Origin: an uncultured Nitrospina sp.
Lineage (GTDB): Bacteria; Nitrospinota; Nitrospinia; Nitrospinales; VA-1
Reading direction: 5' to 3'
Assembly (NCBI GenBank): GCA_913044145.1
Contig: CAJWOD010000044.1
Location: 1-9,292 of the forward strand
Length of the DNA: 9,292 bases
Both the position numbers and the translations under genes were made by a program. This document shows, piece after piece, positions 1 through 5,824 of this stretch (within the stretch, counting starts at the first letter, position 1; each line of letters opens with the position of its first letter). Below the pieces are notes generated by a model that saw only the letters and a program-made list of their open reading frames with translations, ran no database searches and was not told where the DNA came from.

Positions 1-47
1 GAGATTTTAAAGCATGTTTTCCTATCTATTTTTTATGAAATAACACT

Positions 48-53
48 AAGGGG
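48..53 (+). promoter_or_regulatory. Shine-Dalgarno of the ArsC-like gene
   Basis: AAGGGG ends nine bases before the ATG at 63. It belongs to the G-run type of ribosome binding site seen at several genes here, which pairs with the usual anti-SD with a G-U wobble. Confidence 0.6.
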
Positions 54-62
54 ATTAGTTTA

Positions 63-410
63 ATGAAGGTTTATTCTTATAGTAAATGCGGAACTTGTAG
101 AAATGCCATTAAGGATTTAGAAGAGAAAAAAATCAAATTTGAGGTGATTGATATCACTGAAAATCCACCAAGTAAAAAAGTTCTCAAATCTGCGGTCAAA
201 GCAAAGGGATTGCAAAAATTATTTAACACAAGCGGCGTTCAGTATCGCGAACTAAAGATAAAGGATAAACTAAAATCCATGACCGAAGCGCAAGCGATTG
301 ACTTACTTGCTTCAAATGGTCGCTTAATTAAAAGACCGATTGTAGTGGATAAAGATAAAATAACAATTGGCTTTAATGCCGATGAGTATAAACAGGTCTG
401 GGGAAAATAG
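63..410 (+). CDS. Spx/MgsR/ArsC-like thioredoxin-fold reductase
   Basis: A 115-residue protein of the ArsC/Spx/YffB family, small cytoplasmic thioredoxin-fold proteins that include arsenate reductases, RNA-polymerase-binding regulators (Spx) and uncharacterised thiol reductases. The N-terminus has strand-then-CxxC order (C9 and C12 in SKCGTC). The mid region LFNTSG (about 54-59) and the cis-Pro-like motif KRPIVV (about 91-96) are usual for the family, and the length is full. The start is supported by AAGGGG at 48-53, nine bases before ATG. True ArsC enzymes of the glutaredoxin-coupled type carry one catalytic Cys, so CxxC points to the Spx/MgsR/YffB-like side; no arsenic genes lie nearby. It is followed after 12 bases by the Nudix gene, so the two are probably co-transcribed. 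The family is clear; the substrate or role (stress regulator or reductase) cannot be decided here. Confidence 0.88.
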   Translation: MKVYSYSKCGTCRNAIKDLEEKKIKFEVIDITENPPSKKVLKSAVKAKGLQKLFNTSGVQYRELKIKDKLKSMTEAQAIDLLASNGRLIKRPIVVDKDKITIGFNADEYKQVWGK

Positions 411-422
411 TCGCTTTACAAG

Positions 423-965
423 ATGGATTTAATTTTTATTGCAACCAAACTTAAGAATCACTTTCCACTTAATCAAAAGGTGTTAGAACCACACCCCAAA
501 AAGGCGGCGATTCTGGTTATGCTTTATCCCAAGCATAATAAAACCTATGTGTTGATGATAAAGAGAGCATTACACCTTAAATCCCATGCAGGAGAAATAG
601 GTTTTCCCGGCGGGGTCTATGAGAAAGATAAAGATGAAAACATTTTAGCAACCGCACTCCGGGAAACCCAAGAGGAAGTAGGGGTCCAAGTAGAATTCTC
701 GCAAGTGGTAGCACAGCTTCCTATTGTAAATACTAGATTGGGATTCGAGATCACACCTTTTGTTTCTGTATTCTCATCAGTTATGGAATTTAAGCTAAAA
801 GAAGATGAGGTGGAAGAAATACTAGAAATCCCATTGACTTCTTTACTAGCTACGCAACAACAGGATTTTAGTTTTAGTCCAGAACAGGACATGGTGATGT
901 ACTGGTTTAAACACAATAGGATTTGGGGGGCTTCTGCGCAAATTTTACGAGAAATAATGAGGTAA
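423..965 (+). CDS. Nudix hydrolase, CoA diphosphatase (NudL-like)
   Basis: A 180-residue Nudix hydrolase of the coenzyme A pyrophosphatase subgroup, which cleaves CoA or oxidised CoA derivatives to 3',5'-ADP and 4'-phosphopantetheine. The subgroup-specific motif before the Nudix box, of form LLTxR(S/A)x3Rx3Gx3FPGG, is present at 44-64 (LM-x-x-R48-A ... G57 ... FPGG61-64), with Lys at the second Arg position. The Nudix box follows, with E72, R80-E81-x-x-E84-E85-x-G87 supplying the metal ligands. The C-terminal IWGASAQILREIM (about 167-179) is also typical of the group. There is no good Shine-Dalgarno before ATG 423, so translation may be coupled to the gene 12 bases upstream. An extended -10 promoter lies after its stop, so pyrF need not depend on this gene's transcript. 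Confidence 0.88.
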   Translation: MDLIFIATKLKNHFPLNQKVLEPHPKKAAILVMLYPKHNKTYVLMIKRALHLKSHAGEIGFPGGVYEKDKDENILATALRETQEEVGVQVEFSQVVAQLPIVNTRLGFEITPFVSVFSSVMEFKLKEDEVEEILEIPLTSLLATQQQDFSFSPEQDMVMYWFKHNRIWGASAQILREIMR

Positions 966-980
966 TAATCTGAAAGCATT

Positions 981-1010
981 TTTCATCATTCCTAATCAGG
1001 CTGTTATAAT
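981..1010 (+). promoter_or_regulatory. Extended -10 sigma-70 promoter of pyrF
   Basis: A perfect TATAAT at 1005-1010 is preceded by TGT, giving an extended -10 element (TGnTATAAT). A weak -35 (TTTCAT, 981-986) lies 18 bases upstream, as expected for extended -10 promoters. Initiation would fall at about 1015-1017, on GGG followed by TTTG. The position, between the Nudix stop (965) and the pyrF start, fits a promoter for pyrF and probably phnE. Confidence 0.6.
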
Positions 1011-1013
1011 ATA

Positions 1014-1038
1014 TGGGTTTGATTATTGAAAAAACCCA
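1014..1038 (+). promoter_or_regulatory. Stem-loop at the predicted 5' end of pyrF mRNA
   Basis: TGGGTTT (1014-1020) is the exact reverse complement of AAACCCA (1032-1038), with an 11-base loop. The left arm coincides with the predicted transcription start, so the mRNA would begin inside or at the base of the stem. No U-tract follows, so this is not an intrinsic terminator. It could stabilise the 5' end or take part in pyrimidine-dependent initiation control; both roles are inference. Confidence 0.45.
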
Positions 1039-1065
1039 ACCTAATAGAATTCTTTGACAACTTCT

Positions 1066-1770
1066 ATGAATTCCAAAGATCGGTTAATTTTTGCTCTGGA
1101 TGTGCCAGATAAGAAAGAGGCCCAACGTTTGGTAAAGCTACTGCATGATTCTGTAGGCTGCTTTAAAGTGGGGCTGCAGTTATTTGTTCAAGAAGGTCCT
1201 GATATTTTAAAACTAATAAAAGATCATTCAACAGCAGATATTTTTCTGGACTTGAAACTGCATGATATCCCCGCGACGGTTCGAGGGGCTTTAAAGTCTG
1301 CGGAAAAATTAGGCGTGAGATACATCACTATTCATTCGATGGAAGGTGAAGCAATACTCGAAACATCAAAAGAGATTAAGGATTCCGGCCTTGAAGTATT
1401 GGCTGTTACCTTGCTAACTAGCATGGACGAGGAACAACTACACGCTTTAGGCTTTGAGAAAGATACTAAAATTTGCGATGTTGTTTTGGATAGGGCATTG
1501 CGAGCTAAACAATCTGGATGTTCCGGTATCATTTGCTCAGGCGAAGAAATTGCCCAAGTAAAACAAAAATGCGGAAAACATTTTAAAGTTGTCGTACCAG
1601 GCATTCGACCAGAATGGAGCCAAATCTCTTCGGACGATCAGAGCCGGATTTCTACACCTAGGAAAGCCATTAAAGAAGGTGCTGATTTGATAGTAGTGGG
1701 TCGTCCTATCCGTGATGCTGAGACACCCGAAGAAGCTGCTCGAAAAATTGTTTCAGAAATTGATCCCTAA
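1066..1770 (+). CDS. pyrF: Orotidine-5'-phosphate decarboxylase
   Basis: Catalyses the last step of de novo UMP synthesis, OMP to UMP plus CO2, in the cytoplasm as a TIM-barrel dimer. Numbered from ATG 1066 (234 residues), the first strand is RLIFALDV (6-13), K34 lies in FKVG, and the catalytic D-x-K-x-x-D charge network is D62-K64-D67 within FLDLKLHD. The phosphate-gripping end is also complete: VPGIRPEW about 174-181, and IVVGRPIRDAETP about 206-218. Length is normal for the bacterial short (group I) form. A TTG at 1054 would add four residues, but family members usually start as MNxKDR, so ATG 1066 is preferred; neither has a Shine-Dalgarno. It is preceded by an extended -10 promoter and a 5' hairpin. 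A 26-base gap to the permease suggests a shared transcript. Confidence 0.96.
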   Translation: MNSKDRLIFALDVPDKKEAQRLVKLLHDSVGCFKVGLQLFVQEGPDILKLIKDHSTADIFLDLKLHDIPATVRGALKSAEKLGVRYITIHSMEGEAILETSKEIKDSGLEVLAVTLLTSMDEEQLHALGFEKDTKICDVVLDRALRAKQSGCSGIICSGEEIAQVKQKCGKHFKVVVPGIRPEWSQISSDDQSRISTPRKAIKEGADLIVVGRPIRDAETPEEAARKIVSEIDP

Positions 1771-1778
1771 TAGTGGTT

Positions 1779-1787
1779 TAAGGGGGT
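1779..1787 (+). promoter_or_regulatory. Shine-Dalgarno deciding the phnE-like start
   Basis: TAAGGGGGT pairs with the anti-SD along nine bases with one G-U wobble. It is followed at once by TTG (1788), which is too close, and ten bases after the G-run by an in-frame GTG at 1797, which is therefore the preferred start. Confidence 0.55.
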
Positions 1788-1796
1788 TTGATAACT

Positions 1797-2924
1797 GTGC
1801 CCAATTACTTCAGAATAAAGTTTTTTTTTATAGCTTTAGCTATTCTAGCTATCTATAGCTATGGTTGGAGGGTAACAGAAATTAACTTGGGTGATTTGTT
1901 TCGCGATTTCCATTTAGTAAAACCTCTTGTCAAAGAACTTACGCAACCTGATTTATTTTCCCGCGAAAAGAAAAGCCAGACTACAGAAATTGATTTTTTT
2001 CTGAAGGCAGATTTAAATAAAAATCAAGACTCAGCCGGTTCAAATGAAAAACGCCAACTGGTTTTATCCCAAAGTTCCGGGCAAATTGGGGACCGATTGA
2101 CGATATCAGGGCGTCGTTTAAAGCCCAATTCTGAAGGCACATTATTTTGGGTCAATGAGATCGAGCAAGAATTCCCCCTGGGAAAGTTTGAAACTGACCC
2201 GACCGGTAAATTTCAAAAAGATATAACGGTGCCACCAAGTGCCCGAGGAAACCGGCAAATAGTGAGGGCTATTGTAAGCTGGCCTGAAGGATCTTTGCAG
2301 GCCAGTGATACCTTGCGCCTGACATTTGATAAAATGGTAGAAACTCTTTTTCTTGCTTTGATGGCCACCACCTTCGCAATATTAATTGCGATTCCATTGA
2401 GCCTCTTGGCCTCTAGCAATCTAATGACAGAAACCCTTCTAGGAACGATGATTTACTATGTCATACGAACAACACTAAATTTATTGCGGTCTATCGAACC
2501 CTTAATTATGGCAATCTTGTTCGTGGTTTGGGTCGGCATAGGTCCTTTCGCAGGAGTTTTGGCTCTAGGAATTCATTCAATTGCTTCCTTGGGAAAACTT
2601 TTTTCTGAGCAAATTGAGAGTATTGATACAGGACCTGTCGAAGCAATTACCTCGGTAGGAGCGAAGCCTCTTCAGGTAGTGCTATTTGGGGTTTTGCCGC
2701 AGGTGATTTTGCCTTTTCTGGCACTTAGCTTTTATCGTTGGGATATCAACGTACGGATGTCAACTATCATCGGTTTTGTAGGCGGAGGCGGGATTGGTTT
2801 TCTTCTGCAACAATGGATCAATCTTTTGAAATACAACGAAGCGGGCACGGCATTATTCACTATCGCGATGGTTGTAATTACCCTCGACACTCTAAGCGCA
2901 AAAATCCGAGAAAAAATTAAATAA
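1797..2924 (+). CDS. phnE: PhnE-type ABC transporter permease with periplasmic insert
   Basis: Inner-membrane permease subunit of a phosphonate/phosphate-ester type ABC importer. Numbered from GTG 1797 (375 residues), it has a first membrane helix at about 8-23 and then some 155 residues outside the membrane. That outer part includes a beta-rich stretch (about 86-177) of Ig/TIG style, with GDRLTISGRRLKPNS and TDPTGKFQKDITVP. The membrane core follows from about 182, with helices near 182-206, 216-233, 236-265, 295-315 and 325-340. The ATPase-docking EAA loop is EAITSVGAKPLQVVLFGVLP (about 282-301), and the PhnE-like YRWDINVRMSTIIGFVGGGGIGF follows. No phnC ATPase or phnD binding protein is seen. 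The family is certain; the substrate is not, as phosphonate is only the family default. A T9 run lies at 1821-1829 in the first helix. TTG 1788 would add three residues. Confidence 0.85.
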   Translation: MPNYFRIKFFFIALAILAIYSYGWRVTEINLGDLFRDFHLVKPLVKELTQPDLFSREKKSQTTEIDFFLKADLNKNQDSAGSNEKRQLVLSQSSGQIGDRLTISGRRLKPNSEGTLFWVNEIEQEFPLGKFETDPTGKFQKDITVPPSARGNRQIVRAIVSWPEGSLQASDTLRLTFDKMVETLFLALMATTFAILIAIPLSLLASSNLMTETLLGTMIYYVIRTTLNLLRSIEPLIMAILFVVWVGIGPFAGVLALGIHSIASLGKLFSEQIESIDTGPVEAITSVGAKPLQVVLFGVLPQVILPFLALSFYRWDINVRMSTIIGFVGGGGIGFLLQQWINLLKYNEAGTALFTIAMVVITLDTLSAKIREKIK

Positions 2925-2977
2925 CAACTAGAATATATTTTAACTTAAATGGATAAGGTGTAACCCCTAAGGCTAAT

Positions 2978-3697
2978 TTAAAATCTTATTTTTTTCTTGT
3001 TCCACTTATAAGGAGGAGCGAGGTGATTGAAAATTTTAATAAACTGATTTCCAGATTCAGGAATTTTTAGAACTTGTTTTGTTAACAAAATTTCTTCTGA
3101 AGTATATCTACGGCCGTAATATGCTAGGTTGGCATCTAAATCAGCAGTTATAACGGTTCCTTTTAAAGAAACCCCACCAAATACGCCTTTGCTTCTGGAA
3201 TATGAATAAATTTCTCCCTGCATAAATACGTCAGCAGAAGCTTCGGCATGGCGCCCTATTGGTCCCGCTGAAATTGCAATGTCAGCCCCTAAGGAAAGTT
3301 TCTCCTTCAACAACCCTTCGATTCCCCTTTGTGACATAACGAGAAGAATTAGATCAATGGCTTCTGCCCCGATTTGGAACCCAAAGCTAGCACCTGTAGT
3401 ATATAAAAAAGCAGGGGGTCCCCATTTACCGGTGTCTGATGCGCGAATAGATGCGATCCCTTTCCCATATCGACCACCTAGAAAAAAACCCGCTTTAAGC
3501 ATTGTTGGGAATACGATGATAGCTTTGGCTTTAGATATAAGACTCATAGGAATCTTCTGATCCGGTGAATTCTGAATCTCATCCAAAATCATTTGTGATG
3601 TGCGAAGAATTTTTCTTTGTTTGTTACCATCCCCTTGAGCCCAGGCTACGCTCGAAACCAATAGAATTAAAATAATACTGGAGAAAAATAATTTCAT
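2978..3697 (-). CDS. Secreted SYLF-domain (Ysc84-like, DUF500) protein
   Basis: A 239-residue exported protein. Residues 1-20 form a signal peptide (Lys2, hydrophobic core, cleavage after VAWA20). The rest is the SYLF/Ysc84 domain: an N-terminal helical part with KIPMSLISKAKAIIVFP (48-64), the glycine-rich AGFFLGGRYGKGI (69-81), WGPPAFLYTTGASFGFQIGA (92-111), then SAGPIGRHAEA (143-153), YSYSRSKGVFGGVSLKG (164-180) and the NLAYYG end. SYLF domains bind phosphoinositides in eukaryotes; the bacterial periplasmic versions have no settled function, and a lipid-contact role is inference. Start ATG at 3697 is supported by GGGGG (3702-3706) and a good upstream promoter. It converges with the phnE-like gene across 53 bases and diverges from the helicase, so it is probably monocistronic. 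Confidence 0.88.
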   Translation of the reverse strand: MKLFFSSIILILLVSSVAWAQGDGNKQRKILRTSQMILDEIQNSPDQKIPMSLISKAKAIIVFPTMLKAGFFLGGRYGKGIASIRASDTGKWGPPAFLYTTGASFGFQIGAEAIDLILLVMSQRGIEGLLKEKLSLGADIAISAGPIGRHAEASADVFMQGEIYSYSRSKGVFGGVSLKGTVITADLDANLAYYGRRYTSEEILLTKQVLKIPESGNQFIKIFNHLAPPYKWNKKKIRF

Positions 3698-3701
3698 TGG
3701 A

Positions 3702-3706
3702 CCCCC
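3702..3706 (-). promoter_or_regulatory. Shine-Dalgarno of the SYLF gene
   Basis: On the minus strand GGGGG stands four bases before ATG. It can pair with the anti-SD CCUCC through one G-U wobble; spacing is short but workable. Confidence 0.45.
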
Positions 3707-3725
3707 AAGTTAATTATCTGCTCAT

Positions 3726-3754
3726 ACTATAATCAATTTATACTTTTAACTCAA
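3726..3754 (-). promoter_or_regulatory. Sigma-70 promoter of the SYLF gene
   Basis: Minus-strand TTGAGT (3749-3754) and TATAGT (3726-3731) are separated by exactly 17 bases. The expected start near 3719 gives a leader of about 22 bases containing the GGGGG ribosome site. Confidence 0.6.
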
Positions 3755-3759
3755 CACCT

Positions 3760-3787
3760 TTGAAATGTAGACAAATTAAAATAAACT
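3760..3787 (+). promoter_or_regulatory. Candidate promoter of the helicase gene
   Basis: TTGAAA (3760-3765) and TAAACT (3782-3787) are spaced 16 bases, giving a leader of about 30 bases before the helicase start. Its -35 is only five bases from the -35 of the divergent SYLF promoter, a back-to-back arrangement. The -10 match is weak. Confidence 0.4.
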
Positions 3788-3821
3788 TTGCTCTTTTCTC
3801 TTTACCACTTTACCATGCGCG

Positions 3822-5798
3822 GTGATGATCAAAGAAAATGCTATAAAATTTTTAGGGATCAACGGAATACTTTCTGAAAAACTGGAAGGTTTTGAGCACC
3901 GTCCCCAGCAAGTAAAAATGGCTCAAGCAGTCGAAACAGCTTTTAGCCAAGCTAAGCACCTTATTGTTGAAGCAGGAACGGGAACGGGGAAAAGCCTTGC
4001 TTACCTTATCCCGGCAATTCTTTGGGCAGTAGAAAATAATAAAAAGGTTGTAATTTCTACTTATACCAAAACCCTCCAACAACAGATACTTAATCACGAC
4101 ATTCCTTTTCTTCGAGAAAAACTAGGTATTTCTTTTCGTTATGCTCTATGCATGGGCAATGAAAACTATCTTTCCTTACGCAGGCTGGAACGCTCAGCAC
4201 AAACAGGTTTATTTAATAAAGCTGATGAAGAAGAACAGAGGAATGAAGTTTTTAGCTGGGCTGCAAAAACTGAAACGGGTTATCGAAGTGATCTGCCTTT
4301 TGAAGTAATGCCACAAGTCTGGGAAGAAATGGGAAGACAAAAGGATCTCTGTCTAGGGAAAAATTGTAAAACTCATTCATCCTGTTTTTATTTTAAAGCC
4401 AGAAAGAAATGGTTTGGGGCTCATTTATTAATTGTGAATCATCACCTCTTTTTTGCAAATGTTGCAAATTCTGGTGCCGTACTACCAGCTTATGACGCGG
4501 TGGTGTTTGACGAAGCGCAAAACCTCGAAGACGCCGCTACTCAATTTCTAGGGCTGGAAATTTCAAACTCGAACCTTTTTTATTTTCTTGATCGATTACA
4601 TAATCCGCGTACTAAGAAAGGATTATTAACACGGCTAGACCATGCCTTAGTGCCCCACGTTAGAAAACTTACTATGACTGTTCGACAGGCTGTCGAAGCA
4701 TTCTTTGCTCATTTTATAGAAGAGTATGGTAGAGAGGATCGCGTGGTCCGTTTCTACAAACCACCTATTCTAGACAATGGAATTTATGTCCCCATGGAAA
4801 CACTTCGTGCAAACTTGAAATCTCTAGAAACAGGATTACATTCTGAAGAAGACAGGATAGATGTAGCAGCAGTAGCTGAAAGATGTTTTGAATTTAACAA
4901 TACCATATCGGCCATTCTTAACCAGAATTTTTCAGGATATGTTTACTGGATTGAAATCATAAAAAGAAAACGAATTACGCGAGTTGTCTTGAAAGGTGTT
5001 CCTATTCATGTATCAGAAGAACTCCACACGCAGGTTTTTGATAAATTAGATCGTATGATCATGACCTCTGCAACATTAACTACCAGTAAAAATTTTGAAT
5101 TTATTAAAGAACGTTTGGGATACCGCCCTACTGAAGAATTACTTCTTGATGCTCCATTTGACTACCCAAGTCAGGCATTATTGTATGTCCCTCGCGATCT
5201 TCCTGAACCAGGGAGTGAAGCTGGGCCCTATGTGGAAGAACTTTCAGATCGGTGTAAGGAACTTATTATGGCATCGGGCGGGAAAACTTTTATTTTGTTC
5301 ACCAGTTATGCATTGCTTAATCAAATTTATGAAAAACTTGATGATTGGAGCCTTCCATTTCCATTAATTAGGCAGGGAGATTTGCCAACAACTTTGATGA
5401 TAGATAAGTTTAAAGAAAAACCCTCAGTAATATTTGGTACCAATGCTTTCTGGCAGGGTGTAGATATACCCGGGAAAGCATTGCAAAGTGTTATCATCAC
5501 CAAACTGCCATTCGATGTCCCCAAAGAACCGCTAACAGAAGCAAGAATAGAAGAGCTTAAGAGCCAAAATATCGACCCTTTTTCACATTATCAAATCCCA
5601 CGAGCTATCATTCAGTTAAAACAGGGGTTTGGAAGATTAATCAGGAAAAAAACCGATAAAGGTGTTGTATCCCTTCTTGATTCGAGGATCAGCAAAAGGG
5701 GTTATGGAAAAAAATTCATCACCTCACTTCCCGTCTGCCCAGTAGCTACGCAAATAGATGAAGTAAGAAATTTTTTTTCTAAGGGAAATTCATTCTGA
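3822..5798 (+). CDS. dinG: DinG/YoaA-type ATP-dependent DNA helicase
   Basis: A 658-residue superfamily 2, XPD-like 5'-3' helicase of the DinG/YoaA group, which unwinds damaged or structured DNA during replication and repair. Motifs in order: Q-like RPQQ (27-30), Walker A AGTGTGKS (51-58), Ia STYTKTLQQQ (79-88), NHH (206-208), DEAQ box (230-233), TSATL (415-419), motif V NAFWQGVDIPG (541-551) and motif VI QGFGRLIR (601-608). The iron-sulfur region between Ia and II has C177-x4-C182-x5-C188, but the first cysteine normally in NYLC is Ser118 (codon TCC, 4173-4175), and a Cys sits eight residues earlier (C110). Start: GTG 3822 and ATG 3825 are adjacent, neither with a Shine-Dalgarno; ATG is equally likely. 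It has no exonuclease domain, unlike Gram-positive DinG. Family is certain; the exact orthology (DinG or YoaA) is not. Confidence 0.92.
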   Translation: MMIKENAIKFLGINGILSEKLEGFEHRPQQVKMAQAVETAFSQAKHLIVEAGTGTGKSLAYLIPAILWAVENNKKVVISTYTKTLQQQILNHDIPFLREKLGISFRYALCMGNENYLSLRRLERSAQTGLFNKADEEEQRNEVFSWAAKTETGYRSDLPFEVMPQVWEEMGRQKDLCLGKNCKTHSSCFYFKARKKWFGAHLLIVNHHLFFANVANSGAVLPAYDAVVFDEAQNLEDAATQFLGLEISNSNLFYFLDRLHNPRTKKGLLTRLDHALVPHVRKLTMTVRQAVEAFFAHFIEEYGREDRVVRFYKPPILDNGIYVPMETLRANLKSLETGLHSEEDRIDVAAVAERCFEFNNTISAILNQNFSGYVYWIEIIKRKRITRVVLKGVPIHVSEELHTQVFDKLDRMIMTSATLTTSKNFEFIKERLGYRPTEELLLDAPFDYPSQALLYVPRDLPEPGSEAGPYVEELSDRCKELIMASGGKTFILFTSYALLNQIYEKLDDWSLPFPLIRQGDLPTTLMIDKFKEKPSVIFGTNAFWQGVDIPGKALQSVIITKLPFDVPKEPLTEARIEELKSQNIDPFSHYQIPRAIIQLKQGFGRLIRKKTDKGVVSLLDSRISKRGYGKKFITSLPVCPVATQIDEVRNFFSKGNSF

Positions 5799-5824
5799 GT
5801 TGACTGAGGTCTAAAATTAATGAA

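Noticed and set aside
1..63. Frame open from base 1 to a TAA at 61-63 overlapping the ATG of the first gene (TAATG)
   Set aside because: Only 20 codons are visible and another frame ends at 36-38, so the tail of an upstream gene cannot be told from chance.
617..979. Antisense 120-codon frame over the Nudix gene
   Set aside because: Shadow of a well-supported Nudix protein; serine/cysteine-rich and without family features.
1054..1059. Perfect TTGACA just before pyrF
   Set aside because: No -10 element at a fitting distance (bases 1075-1083 give no TATAAT-like hexamer); it overlaps the start region of pyrF.
2925..2977. Possible bidirectional terminator between the phnE-like and SYLF genes
   Set aside because: Only a 7-bp AT-only pairing with a loop of about 30 bases is seen, with no GC-rich stem.
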